From NCBI GenBank assembly GCA_021613335.1, contig JAJTWR010000003.1:655489-719488 (forward strand): DNA of 64,000 nt, read 5' to 3'. Made by a program: the position numbers and the translations under genes. Of this stretch, positions 34,443-46,264 are shown piece by piece. The DNA is from Whitmania pigra. Lineage: Eukaryota > Annelida > Clitellata > Hirudinida > Haemopidae. The notes below the pieces were generated by a model. It did not search any database, was not told where the DNA came from, and saw only the letters and a list, made by a program, of their open reading frames with translations. Position 1 is the stretch's first letter; each line of letters begins with the position of its first letter.

Positions 34443-35406
34443 TTACTATCTGTTCCCGAAAATAATACAGTGTTTTATATTAGTTTTTGCTCCAAAAGAC
34501 AAGTTAGGGCTTATTTTCGGGGGGTGTATTATATTTTGTTAATCAACAACCAGCACATGTTTTCATGTTACACAATTTATTATTATTCTACAAGAGGCAA
34601 GAAGCATGGTTTTAATCATTTATTAATAAAAGTAATATTTTACAAGAATGTTAGAAAATGCTTCAATTGGAGATTTTTTTCAATTAGTCAAATACAGTCA
34701 CGAACACATCAACTTCTTCATTGTAAATTTCCAGAACTCTGATTTCCTGTTTAAATTGCTTGCGAATCCATTTTTTCAGAGAGAAAACTCTCCTTAAATG
34801 AGAAATTATTTTCCTTTTTGTCCTTGCTGCATTGGTACCACAGCTGTCACTGATTTTAAACACCGATTTTTTAAACTAACTCGCAATTACGCAGATTAGG
34901 CTTCACAATGTTTCCGATTCACACTTGTCTTAGAATTTTCCTCGTCCAAACTGTTAACTGAGGTATTCATGCTATGCGGATCATTCGGATATTCAATTTC
35001 TTTTCTTTACAGAAAGCTGTAATATTCTTGTCACATGAATGTTCCGCAATTCCATTCTTGCAGTTGATGGAATAGCTATTTCTTCGAAATCATATTGTCG
35101 AAATAACAATTAATGGTAAATCTATTACACATACGACATAGTGGATTAACAAGATTATTAAACACATCCCGACTGTATTCTAGAACCGGTTGTCTGTTTA
35201 CAGTGTCTGCTTACCCTCTTATTGTACATGCAAATACTTACAGAAATCGTAATTTTCATTATCAGTACTTTATTACATTAATATTTCAGCAAAGTTTTAC
35301 TGATATTATATTATTAATTTCAATATGTTATTGAGTGTTGCAAAAGACCTATGGTGTAGATACCGGCTGGCGATCTTAACTAGGGCCTATTTTCGGGGAA
35401 GAACGG
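34443..35406. mobile_element. DNA-transposon remnant with CCCCGAAAATA-type ends
   Basis: The left end reads GTTCCCGAAAATAATACAGTG, followed by AGGGCTTATTTTCGGGGGGT about 60 bp on; the right end reads GGGCCTATTTTCGGGGAAGAAC, the inverse of the left. This pattern recurs in many animal genomes at the ends of cut-and-paste elements. No intact transposase is visible. The second block retains the flanks but lacks most of it (56666-56950). Family assignment is not made. Confidence 0.5.
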
Positions 35407-35483
35407 TACTACTATTGCCGTTGAATTCAATTTGCAAATAATAAGTTTTTTATTGATAATCCAATTGTTTACGTTAATGGCGT

Positions 35484-35625
35484 GCAGGATGGCCAAATGG
35501 TTGCCTGCATACTGCTGTAATGGTAACAGTCGTATTTTGTCGTGTTCGAAACCAAGCCTGCAATGCCATAAGAGCCTTTGGGAAGGTGCGCTATATAAAT
35601 GGTTTCAAGAAGCGACAAGTACAAG
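35484..35625 (+). mobile_element. tRNA-derived SINE, copy 1
   Basis: The head resembles a tRNA: A-box-like GATGGCCAAATGGTTGCC and B-box-like GTGTTCGAAACC about 55 bp later. It continues into a non-tRNA body ending GGAAGGTGCGCTATATAAATGG. The second block has the same insertion at 57139, so it predates the large duplication. Confidence 0.65.
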
Positions 35626-35639
35626 TACAATATGATAGA

Positions 35640-36280
35640 ATCATATTTTTATTGAGAAATATTTCCGAACAACTTTATAAAGTTTTAGGAAGAAGTTTAA
35701 TTATCAAATTGAAAAATCAAAAAAAAAACAAAAAAACTATGCAATTAAAAATTGCATGCGACTTTCACGTATAATCAGAAGTTAGCGAGTGCAAGCTTAT
35801 TTTTCAGTCAATAGGTGTCATTTGTCTGTTTCTTCGTATCTTGGGCATTTTCGTGACTTCGCCATCCCAATATTCCAACTTGAATGAAGATCTCCGGTTT
35901 AGTTAATGTTGTTAGTAACAACTTGTTACAAGTGCAAAAATATCAAAGTGAGAATGAAAAAGCTAAAATATTACATGCTAAACATTTAAAAAATGTGATT
36001 TAAGACATTAATTTGTGATTCATCAATAATGAAAACACAAGCAATAGATATAATATGATGTAACTGTTACATTGTTACAAAACAGTTAATTTTAGCAACT
36101 CCAGCAATCTCCAGATACGAAATAAGAGCATCAGAATGTTCTTATGTGCAACGTTAACAAGATATAAGTATTTCAAAATCACAAAAGCAATGTCAATTAC
36201 CTTAAGCATTTGCATATTTTTTTGATAATTTGATTTGTTTCATAGGAAAATGCTTATAATTGATATTTACTTAATCGGAT
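35640..36280. other. Spacer, no gene seen
   Basis: AT-rich sequence with an A-rich run near 35715; clearly shared with 57290-57898. No exon recognised. Confidence 0.45.
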
Positions 36281-36671
36281 TCAAGCATATACAGATATCC
36301 ATGTGTTCCACATGGCTTTATTTTCCAAAAATATGTCATCCGATCCATAAATGTGTTTGTTAATTTGACACAATTGCTCTTGAGCATTAAAGCTGAAAGA
36401 ATCGCCCTTGTAGTTGCCACAATAAAAAGAACACTGAGCAACAGTCGAAGAGACCATTTCCTTTATTGAGTAACGCAATTTCACTCTTTGGTTTCTAAAC
36501 GCTAACTTCCAAATTTTTGAATCTGCAAGATTCATTCTAAGATCAAATTCATTGTCAGTGTCCAAAAAAAAAAAAAAAGTCTTCACCCAAATATTTACAA
36601 AACATATTCCAGAATGTCTTGCTATTTATTTTAACTCATTGAACACATATACAGTAAAAGTCTTCTAGAGT

Positions 36672-36720
36672 AGTGATCCCCAATCTTTTTTTTTTTATCG
36701 CCCCGGACCGATCAATGTTT
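36672..36720 (+). mobile_element. hAT-like terminus (short relic), copy 1
   Basis: AGTAGTGATCCCCAATC followed by a T run and CGCCCCGGACCG matches the general form of CAGTGGTCCCCAAC...CGGACCGG hAT ends. A fuller version lies at 58285 in the second block. It lies in the long last intron of the FTP-FTP-PAN gene. Confidence 0.4.
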
Positions 36721-37380
36721 CATGATGTTGATTGTTTATATTTTAGATTGTTTTGACTTAATAATTTTAATTTAATTGTGTTTAAATATGCCTTCAAATT
36801 AAAATATTCCAAAAAAAGAATATCAAGTGATTTTTAATATTTTAACTTTCTAAAACGCTAAATCAATGAGATGTTAGCCATATTTTTCTAGAATTTTTGA
36901 AAAGGAAATATTGAGTCGAGTTGAAAGTTTCTTATTAAGCTTTAGTCTTCTTAATAACAAGCAATTCGGATTTAGAAAAAAATCACTCAACATACAATCC
37001 GGACGGAAACCATAAGGGCACATCATATTTTTCCGTTTCACTCGTTAAATATAAGTTCAATGTTGCTCAATTTTATACATAATATCTTTTTATTGTAGAC
37101 AAAATTAAATCTTGTAAAATATGCAAAATAGCATTTTAGAGCCGTTTGATAACATTGAGGACATCCTTACTTATATCCACTAAAACTTGAAATTTCAACG
37201 GCATTATTATCGATAAGAAATTAAACTTGTTTTTTGCATATAAATTATGTTCCTTCCACAATTAAAAAAATGGTGTCATATCAAAGATCAGTTCATTTGT
37301 TAGTGTGTTGTTAACTTAGTTTTTGGAAATTAATTAAGTTTATATTGCTAAAATAATTAAATTTATATTTCATTATATTT

Positions 37381-37960
37381 AGTATCTTTTTCGGGCACGA
37401 GGAACTCAATTAATGCTTAGAAAGCATTCTCGCTATTCACCTGACAGACAGTGAGAATCCAGACAACTCAGAAGCCCAAATATCCATTTGCATCCTTAAG
37501 TACCTCAATTCCTTCAACACTTAACTTATGTTATTTAGTTCCGTTAACTGAATACTCGCTCTAATAAACTTATTAGTTAACTTACTTATTTGCGGACTCC
37601 TGGGTTTTTTTAAATAGGATTATTCTTATTATGCTATACTAATCACTAATCTATTCCATTTATTGTAATATAGCTTGGGCATCTAACTATTCCTCTAAAC
37701 TTATCCTTTTACTCACTTTCTAAAATATTGAAATAACCTGGGGTCCGGGAACTAGTAAGATTTAGAGTAAGTTTATTAAGCAAGTATTCAGTTAACGGAA
37801 CTGAATAATCGAAGGTAAGAGTTTAAAAAATTAAAGTACTTAGAAGATGCAAATGGATATTTGGGCTTCTAAGTTGTTTGGATTCTCGCTGAATGTCAGG
37901 TAAATATCGATAATGCTTTTCTGCAGCAATAATAGATACCACGTGCCCGCAAAAGATACC
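37381..37960. repeat. Large imperfect palindrome (foldback-like)
   Basis: The left arm begins AGTATCTTTTTCGGGCACG and runs to about 37612; the right arm (about 37737-37960) is its inverse complement and ends CGTGCCCGCAAAAGATACC. Both arms share GAATCC-AGACAACT, AAATATCCATTTGCATC and GTTCCGTTAACTGAATAC. The loop is about 120 bp. The second block has only the loop sequence (58985-59090), so both arms have been lost there or gained here. Confidence 0.7.
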
Positions 37961-38044
37961 AAATGTAATGAAATATAAATTGAATTATTTTAGCAATATA
38001 AACTTAATTTTCAAGTTTACAACAATATAATAATTCGTATTATG

Positions 38045-38660
38045 TTTTGTCCCCACCCATGTGCTCATATAAAGGACTTTTTTTTCAAATGGATTTCTGA
38101 ATATTTATCGGATCAATAAATTCCAAACTTTCTTACTCTTTATAACTCTTTATATTTAATTATGAACATAACTTGCTGCTTTTGTCTTTTAATAATATGT
38201 TTTCCAAATCTTCAGATATCCGCTCTTACAATCTTAGATCATCTTAGATCTGTCAATTCAGATCTGAGTTTTTCCGTACAACCTTCAAAAAATTCTCCAT
38301 GTGTTGTAAAGGTCCAATCTTGTTTTCAGCATTCCTTATTTCTTTGAACAGTTCCTCACTATTTAAATCCCTTTTGTCTCCACCCATGTGCTCATGTGTA
38401 AAGGACTTCTTTCTTTCAAGTGGATTTCTGAATATTTATCAAATCAATAAATTCCAAACTTGCCTCTTTTTATTTAATTCTGAACATAACTTGATGGCTT
38501 CCTTTAATAATATGATTTCCAAATTTTCAGATTTCCACTCTTAGATCATCTAGTCAATTCAGATCTGAATTTTTCCGTACAACCTTCAAAAAATTCAATC
38601 CAATCTTGTTTTCTTCTCTGCCATCAACCCTTATTTTTTGAAACAGTTACTAATTATTTA
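38045..38660. repeat. Tandem duplication of a roughly 330-bp unit
   Basis: Two units start at CCCCACCCATGTGCTCAT (38050) and CTCCACCCATGTGCTCAT (38377). Each continues through ATTTCTGAATATTTATC, GAACATAACTTG and TTTTTCCGTACAACCTTC. The second large block has one unit (59110-59450). It is non-coding as far as I can see. Confidence 0.65.
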
Positions 38661-38689
38661 AATCCCTTCTTAAAAATACATTGTCATGG

Positions 38690-39075
38690 CTGGGTTTCTG
38701 AGACAATCAGACATGTCTCAGATTTGCTGTTAATAGAATTATTTATGCCTCGCGAGTGATATCGATTATTTGTTTAAGCTACCCAATGTTATTCTTAAAC
38801 TCCAGGCGAAGGTAATTTAAAATAATTATTATTATTTTTAGGACAACTAGTTAAATCAACTGATAGGCGTGGATTGACCTTTTTTCGTAAATTTCGAATT
38901 GATAATCAGATCCAACGTGTATAAATATGGGCTCGATGAGAGCTGTTTTAGGATGGTTTGATGACTGGTTTCTGACGGTTTCCTGTGGTTTTAGTCTAAG
39001 ATATTTAACTTGTAAATAAAGATTTAGTTCCAATTCCTTGTTTCTGGTGAAGAACTTGGAGGTTGGTGGTGGTAC
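38690..39075 (+). mobile_element. Possible solo-LTR-like fragment, copy 1
   Basis: It has the layout of an LTR: a TGTCATGGCTGGGTTTCTGA start, a GTATAAATATGGG box, AATAAAGATTT about 90 bp later, then TTGGTGGTGG, which could be a primer-binding-type stretch (extended to TGGTGGCAGCGG in copy 2). There is no clear CA end, partner LTR or polymerase gene, so this is only a suggestion. Confidence 0.3.
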
Positions 39076-40512
39076 TACTTGTTACGGCGCTTCGAGAAAA
39101 ATGCGGGTTGTTAAAATGTTTGGGAGTGGATCAACCTGGTCTATGCCCAGAAGATTACTTATTTGTCTACTCATATAGGCAATGAAAAATTATTCAAACC
39201 TTGTGAATGTGTTAAAAATACAAAGAGAACAGTTTGGTCATACCCCTAAGGTGTCCAGACTTTTACTGTAATCATCAGTGTGTTTTACACCTACTTGTGT
39301 TTAAAGGTGTGAAGGCCTCAACTTCACATAAATCGACGTATTTACCAAATTTATGAACGAACAAGATTCTATAGGCAGGCAGATTGGCATTACATTGACA
39401 AGTGCTCCTGGTTCTAATATTAGTTAATTCTCCGCAAGCTGCAAGCCTATCAACTTCTGATTTAGGATTCTCAATGAATTTGAAGTGGAAGCTTGTTTGA
39501 ACAACTAAAAGCAAACAAGGAAGTAAACACATTGAATTAATTGTACTAACTGCGATTTAAATTTTAATAAAAAAATGATATTATGTGTTAAAACAAACTT
39601 GCCTTTAGAATAAATCCGGACTGTGATAGTAACATAATCAATTATATAGTTTTCCAACATGTCAATTTTTATCCAGGACATATATGAATTTATTATAGGT
39701 TTGTAACATAATTCATGATTTGAATCCACAGCATTGAATACTGAGGAGTCATCAAACTCACTTATTGCTGGCTTTTTGTAAAGAACATTATCCCTTCTTG
39801 GGCTGACTGTGTTTTTTAATTGAAATTTGATTTTAAAATTCAAATGTGCAAAGAATTTAAAAATATATATAAAACATTAACAATTTAGAAGAAAACCATA
39901 ATTTTAATATCCTTACATTCAGCCAAGATCCGATCGCATCGATTTCACAAATTACCAATGGATACAAAGACAATTTTGACCGAACAATAAATAGGTATCT
40001 CATCATATTCCATGACTTGTTTGAACAGTTGAATTTTGATATTTTTCCACCTGGATAAGAACCATTGGATACTAAAGAGCAATTTATTGTAATGTACCTT
40101 TCACTTGTAATATCTTCCACATTAGTAAGAAAAACTTGCAGGTAATCTAAATTTACAAATTGCAAAATATTTGTATTTAAAAAAAATCAAGTAAAAAATA
40201 AGACTTTGTAATTGCTTCAATGTGTTAGATTTATTTTTTTTTCAAATTCAACAAACAATTCCAAATATAGTAATATATAACACATAGATAATATTTACCA
40301 GAGGTCAGAACTCCATGAAGGGTCACACTTTGCACATTATATTTCCACAACAGATCCACTGACATCCACTGATATCCGGCATATTTTGATTTAAAACATG
40401 TTTTAATATCTCCATCAACGGCTAAAAAGGCTGATTCACTTCCAGTGTAAGAACTCTGGTTGCAAAGTTTTCCATAAGCCACGTTTTCTTCCGCCATTAT
40501 CACGGTCCACAT

Positions 40513-40799
40513 GGAAGCTGATAATTGTGTATTACAATACGCTTAAGCATCAAAGGCGCCCAACAATTTGTGTAGCGCCACATCCCAGGGTGCAAGCTGC
40601 GATTGAGAACGCGACACCTAACGACTTTTAGTTTTACCATCTTTGCATTGAGCCAACTTGTTAGCCAATATTGTAATGTTTACCAACCTTTTGTAAAAAA
40701 AAACAGCAGCATTAACAAAACCATCCTGAATTATGATTTACTATAAAATTCCTCCAACCAGAGACTTATGATGCAATGAACTCTTTATGTTTTATAACT
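40513..40799. other. Spacer upstream of the FTP-FTP-PAN gene, no gene seen
   Basis: Shared with 62210-62510. No signal-peptide exon or promoter element for the minus-strand gene could be picked out. Confidence 0.4.
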
Positions 40800-41820
40800 T
40801 TTTTCCAGATGTCAAACCGTCAATTCAAAAGAAAATGAATTTGTTAGACTCTAGAACTTTGTTCGAATGTATAATTACAGCTGAATTTCAAGTTTTCGCA
40901 GGTCATCAGGTGTATAATTTGAGTTTTGTTTTTGCACGGAGCAGTGGCTAGCAATTTTTGAACAGGTCCTTTAATTTGATCGATTATTTTTCACATAAAA
41001 TCTGACAGTCATCTGTCAAAATTTCTCATCTGTCCAATATTATATTGTACAGGTCATCAAGTCTAAAATTTGAGTTTTTTGGATGGAACAGGGGCTATCA
41101 ATTTTTGCACATGTTATAAAAGTCGTCAAAGTCCAGATGATTGATATTTAACGATTTAGAATTTGAAATGAACTTAAAAAGCTCTTTAATTTGATCGATT
41201 AAGTTTCGTATAAAATCTGACAGTCATCTGTCGAAAACTATATTGTACAGGTCATCAAGTCTAAAATTTGAGTTTTCAGCATGGAACTTTAACACATGTC
41301 ATAAAAGTCGTCAAAGATGATTGATACTTAACGATTTGGAATTTGAAATGCACTTACAAAGCCTTTTAATTTGGTCGATTAAGTTAAGTATAAAATCTGA
41401 CTGTCACATGTCAAAATACAATATGTCGAAAACTTTATTGAGCAGGTCATCAAGTCTAAAATTTCAGTTTTTGCATGGAATTTCAACACATATCATAAAA
41501 GTCGTCAAAGTCCAGATGATTGATACTAAAATATTTCATCTGTCGAAAACTTTATTGAACAGGTCATCAAGTCTAAAATTTCAGTTTTTTTTGCATGGAT
41601 GTGTAATTACATCAGAATTTAAAGTTTTTACAGGTCATCAAATCTAAAATTTTAGTTTTTTGCATGGAACTTATTTCGGATGTGTAATTACATCAGAATT
41701 TAAAGTTTTTACAGGTCATCAAATCTAAAATTTTAGTTTTTTGCATGGAACTTATTTCGGATGTGTAATTACATCAGAATTTAAAGTTTTTACAGGTCAT
41801 CAAGTCTAAACCCAGTCGTG
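40800..41820 (+). repeat. Degenerate tandem-repeat block, copy 1
   Basis: CAGGTCATCAAGTCTAAAAT-type units recur at about 40900, 41050, 41250, 41443, 41560, 41632, 41714 and 41793, interleaved with TATAAAATCTGACAGTCATC and GTCGTCAAAGTCCAGATGAT blocks. The last units are nearly exact (about 80 bp period). The block sits exactly where the signal and lectin exons of R15 should be. Copy 2 is at 62510-63545. Confidence 0.7.
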
Positions 41821-41852
41821 ACATTGATCATATAATTTGTGTTTCCGACCAG

Positions 41853-43235
41853 TCATCGACCATTTATCTAGTGGATGTCATGTTTTCCTGACTGGAACCT
41901 CAAAGTATTTGTCCATCACATCAAGTCATAACATCCTCTGCGGAACTGAAGCAAACCCATTAAAGATAGAAGTCTCTAAAGGACAACGCATCCATATCAC
42001 AGTGAAACCGTTGAGGGAAATCGAAACAGCTGAAAAAGCGAATGTCAAAGACAAATAGGCGTCATAATCGACAGAAAAAGTCAAGTCAATGCTACTCTTT
42101 GCGACAACGGAATTTATAATCCTAGCACACGTTCTCATGTAACAAATAGCTACATATCCAAGGAAAATCACATAAGCGTGGTTTTTAACAGATTTGAAAG
42201 AAATTACAAAATGCTACTTGAGATGAAAGGTGAACATGGTTTGTTATTTTAAGGTTAAATTAAGAATATTTGTTTTTATTAATAAATAATGTGGCTTCAT
42301 GTTATGCCGATGTTATCAGCTGATGGATGCCTGGACATTATACCTCCTGAGGACACGTGGTTAAAAAGAACCAATGATGACATTGTGATCGGATGTTATT
42401 CATCCAAACAAACCTGGTATCTTCGATGCGAAAACAGTCAATGGACAGGCAGCATTGGCAACTGCTCTAATCCTGACACTTTCAAATTGAAGCCAGGTTA
42501 CATTTCATTACAATATTTTTAATTTTGGAATAAATATTATGAACAATTTATTTATTAAGTGAAATAACTTTTATTTAAAAATAATAACCTTGTTCTATGA
42601 ATACCTTAAAACAGGACAAAACACACCAGCTGATAAAGACGATGTGACCAAAAACGAAAAGCTCAATCTGTCCTCAACTCAGCAAAGTATAATTATGACA
42701 ACATTTAAATAATAACAACTTTATGCTAGTGAAGTAAATGAGTAAAGAATTATTAAACTACTTTGAACAGCTTTTATCATTATTGCCATCGGAGCATTTG
42801 GGGTCATCGTGTGTCTAGCGATTGTATGTCTTGGCACTATTTATTTAAAAAGGTAAGATATTCAAAACAAATAGCCATAAATTAAATGAATTAAAAAAAT
42901 ATTTTACCGAAAAGACGACAAAGCGTTTTTATTTTTTAAAATAATGTTAATAAAATAATGATTCATAGAATGGCTCACAGGCAAGGCAAGGCAAGAGTCA
43001 GTCCTATTATTGCGATGGAACGAATTTAAATGGAAATTCTGCTTACGGACATTTCAATCACATGCATCAGGCCAATGGATTTAAAGAACAATTTATGGCT
43101 TCATTGACTTTTAATAAGCAAACTCTTCCTTTTATGCCTGAAAATGCAGTTCTGGAGAGCGGTGAAAGATATCAAGTGCTGGACAAAGATGAAGTTGCAA
43201 AAGAGTGCGCGGCATTAAAATTACTTCAATTTTGA
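41853..43235 (+). pseudogene. R15: 5'-truncated, twice-frameshifted receptor
   Basis: Only exons 3-7 are present: 41853..42229, 42320..42496, 42615..42686, 42771..42852, 42969..43235. Signal and SUEL exons are missing; a repeat block takes their place. The CUB-like exon (ILCGTEANPLKIE) is one base short near 42045-42056, where the third cysteine would be, and its PW is PL. The sushi-like, stalk and helix (IIIAIGAFGVIVCLAIVCLG) exons are intact. The tail exon has an extra 5-bp unit in GGCAAGGCAAGGCAAG (42979-42995); removing one unit in thought restores the frame that ends ERYQVLDKDE. It is therefore a pseudogene whose downstream half is still well conserved. Confidence 0.75.
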
Positions 43236-43837
43236 AACTATTTCTGCGTTTGACGATTTTTGCTACAATATTTAAACCTTTCCGGAATGTTCGCTATCTA
43301 ACTTTCGTCATTATCGAGTTCAATGGTTCTTTCTGAGCTAAACAATTTCGATATGCGACTTTGACAATGCTAGCGAAGCTCTATATAATAAGTTTTTCTA
43401 AAAATCTGTAAAGAACTATAAAACGAAAATAACAGTTACCTTATTAAGTCATAGGCTGATGAGTAAAAGTTTAAGTAGCTAATAAATCGTGTCGATGCAA
43501 TTTCAAGTCGCATTGGTCTGAAGTAAAAGTAACCATGAGCTACTTCATCACAAATAATTAAACGTGGCGCTATCCATGCTGCTTCAGAGTAATGATTTCT
43601 TTAGGTCTTACAAGACTTACTATTCTCACGTGTTTTGAATCGATGAATCTGATTTCATTCAGTCTCTGGGTAGAGTCTATAATTATCAATTAAATTTTGT
43701 TGTGCATTAACTTTGTCCTTTAATTTGTGATTTAATGAAATCCATAGTACCACCATTACTACTAATAATAATAATAATAACAGATATTGATTAATTTAAG
43801 TCTTTGAATCTAGCCTAAATACGGAATGCCAAGAATT
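43236..43837. other. 3' flank of R15, no gene seen
   Basis: AT-rich spacer with a short (AAT)n microsatellite near 43763-43781. It has no counterpart after R15b. Confidence 0.45.
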
Positions 43838-43890
43838 TGAACCAACGCCAATATTTTGTATTGGAGGGAACTGATAAAAAGTAAAAAAGT
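43838..43890 (+). pseudogene. Relic of the R8 terminal exon at the block junction
   Basis: CAATATTTTGTATTGGAGG and the following bases match the R8 tail end (CAAACGTATTTTGTGTTGGAGG, 19413-19434) and then its 3' flank (ATGACAAAATG... and beyond). The YFVLE-coding part is recognisable but frameshifted. It marks the left edge of the second large block. Confidence 0.75.
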
Positions 43891-44052
43891 GCAAATGCCT
43901 GACAAAATGTTAATTATTGTTTTAATGGTTGCGAATTTTGCTTGTTAATATTATGATAATAAAATCATGGAACTTTTAGAAAAAATAAATACACAGTTTG
44001 ATTACTTCGCTATTTAAAGATGCGGAAATATCTTTCATGGAAAAATGGTCTT

Positions 44053-44066
44053 TTGAGTCGACCCCT
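44053..44066 (+). promoter_or_regulatory. Shared array promoter element of R9b
   Basis: TTGAGTCGACCCCT, identical to the R9 element, 160 bp before the R9b ATG, although the surrounding sequence has diverged noticeably. Confidence 0.8.
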
Positions 44067-44212
44067 TGTCGCTTCGTTAATGCTTTCATATTATCATTAA
44101 TTTTGTGTTTTTAAACTGAATACATTTAAGAGAGGAAATCTTATTTAAGCTCCTCAGTTCAAGCATCTTGATGTTGAGTTCGTAGTTTGTGTAATTCCAA
44201 AATAATTCTGCT

Positions 44213-46105
44213 ATGTTCAGAACTACACACCTGGTTTTGTTTAGAATTTTCCTATTATTATTTGGAATTCGAGCTGATTACATCGATGAGACATTATCAG
44301 CATTAGGTAAATTAATTGTAATTTTTTGAATAATTTGAATGCCTTCATCACGTTTTATCTTCGAAATTCTAGCAGAAGAAGAATTCTGCTTAAACGAATT
44401 TTTTAATCCTCGGTGTCCACAAGGTGAATTCGTATTAATCGAGTCAGCCAAATACGGACGGATGAACATTGGCAAATGTATAAAAGAACAAGAACTAATT
44501 TCAATTGGGGCAAGCAGCAAAGATCAGAAATATTTCGGATGTTTTGCAGATGTAACTGCCATTCTACATAAAAAATGTTCGTTCAAGATGGGATGCAATG
44601 TCGAAGTCAAGGATAGGGAATTAAATCACACAACATCGTGTCATTCGTGGGTGAAATCTCATCTGAAGGTTAAGCACCAGTGTTTGAACGGTAAGAAAAT
44701 TGTTGAATTGGTCCACAATACTAGATTTTTCACAGACAAGCTTTTATCATATTATTTTTATTTAAATTCTTATTTCAGCCATTCAAAATGACGATAGTTG
44801 CCGCATCCTGGCTTCCCAGAAACCCATGCATCTCATCCTAGGAGGAACACCACCCAGCAAGTGTGGCACAAGAAACAATCCATGGGTGGCAGAAGCTTTC
44901 AAAGGACAAAGAATAAAAATTAGTCATCTTAAATTTTTGGACAATTCTCAGCAGCATCCTTTGATTTGTTCGGGAATCGGGGTAACAGTAACCGATAGAA
45001 AGGCCAACAAAAATGTTACGATTTGTCAAGATCATCCAACAAGCTTGGGAACGATTGAAGTCAATCATGTTTATTCTTCCAAGGGTGGATCTGTGGAAAT
45101 AGTTAACTTTCAGACAAGCGACGAAATCGGCAAAGACGAAATGCCAAATAGATTGTTATTAAAAATCGAAGGTAATGTAATAATAACGTAAATTAAGCAC
45201 CATGTTTTGAATGTAATGGATTCACTATATAATATTTAGTCGATGGCTGTACTGACATCATACCACCAGAAGACAAGTGGTTGAAAAGAACAAGCGATGA
45301 AATCGTTATCGGTTGTTACTCTTCTAAGCAGACGTGGTTTCTTCAATGCGAACATGGAAAGTGGACTGGCACTTTTGGCAATTGTTCTGGTAAGCATGGT
45401 ATTTCCACTTGAAAATTATGTTATATTGCCAGATTTATCGTTTTATGCAACTCGACATATTTTCAAAATAATTTTATTTACGTTTTATAACTGTCTATTC
45501 TATACCATTTACAATTCATGTTTTGGAACAGACCGGAACTCAGACTTGATCGGGCATAACGTTAAGATTGAGAAATATAATCAAGTCAATGGAATGTCTG
45601 AAGAAAATCAAGGTAAATATGGTTTATAATTAATAAATGTTATTATATTTGAATTTCATATCATCAAAGACATTTCACATTCAAAACAACTTAAATCTGT
45701 TAAATTTGTTTCAGTGCTTGCAATAATCGCAATAAGCGCTTTCGGGCTCGTTATCTGTCTTCTGATAATGTGCTGTGGAGCAATGCTTGTAAGAAGGTGA
45801 AACATTACAGTAATTCTTAAAAATATTATGAGGGACCAAACATTTTCAAATTTAAACTACAACACATTATTAAAATTAATTTTTTTTAAAGATTTAAAAA
45901 TGAAAAACCACTCAATCTAATGGCCAGAGAAAGTTACTATGCTAAAGATGGCACAAGCACCCAATCCCACTACGGTCCCATGGCTTATTCGACTCTTAAT
46001 GGTCAATCTGTGAAAAAAGTTGTTGACAAACAAAGCAACGAAACTGAGGAGCAAAAATATTTTGTCCTGGATGAAAATATGATTGAAAAGTCGAATCAAA
46101 TCTAA
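44213..46105 (+). CDS. R9b: second copy of R9, without the hAT-like insertion
   Basis: Exons: 44213..44306, 44376..44690, 44779..45171, 45240..45389, 45532..45612, 45715..45796, 45892..46105, giving 442 residues. The signal peptide MFRTTHLVLFRIFLLLFGIR differs from R9 at many positions, whereas exons 2-7 are almost identical. In the sushi-like exon WFLRCEHG became WFLQCEHG. Intron 1 is 69 bp and represents the empty site of the R9 insertion. The tail ends EQKYFVLDEN. All exons are open. Confidence 0.87.
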
Positions 46106-46159
46106 ATCCATTCGAATAAAGTTTAAAAATTAAATTGAGAACTTTAAAGTTAACGTATT

Positions 46160-46173
46160 TTGAGACGATCCCT
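46160..46173 (+). promoter_or_regulatory. Shared array promoter element of R10b
   Basis: TTGAGACGATCCCT, 105 bp before the R10b ATG; TATAAAA follows near 46208. Confidence 0.85.
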
Positions 46174-46264
46174 CATTGCTGTGTATTGTTACGCGCTGTT
46201 CATCGTTTATAAAAACCTTGTCTACAAACAATAATCAACATTGGATAACAGTTATTTGAGAAAC

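Larger units (their letters stand above)
36281..40512 (-). pseudogene. FTP-FTP-PAN lectin-like gene, copy 1 (one-base deletion)
   Basis: Minus-strand exons in order: 40299..40512, 39917..40146, 39603..39806, 39295..39504, 36281..36522. The first two encode one fucolectin/F5-8-type-C domain (NVAYGKLCNQSS, AVDGDIKTCF, WMSVDL, ending VICEIDA). The next two encode a second (VLYKKPAI, AVDSNHELCY, WIKIDM, ending LCEVEAF). The last encodes a PAN/apple-like module (AQCSFYCGNYKGDSFSFN). Exon 2 is 230 bp where copy 2 has 231: a G is missing near 39925, breaking the phase into exon 3. The third donor is GC (AAAG/GCAAGT). If the last intron is retained, the protein stops at 39275. No signal peptide exon was found. 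Such domains typically bind fucosylated glycans; that role is inferred from the family. Confidence 0.65.

Noticed and set aside
34407..34742. Plus-strand open frame of 111 codons
   Set aside because: Lies inside a transposon remnant, low-complexity composition, no recognisable domain or splice context.
38162..38544. Overlapping plus-strand open frames in the tandem repeat
   Set aside because: Both arise from duplicated non-coding repeat units and have no counterpart frame in the second block.
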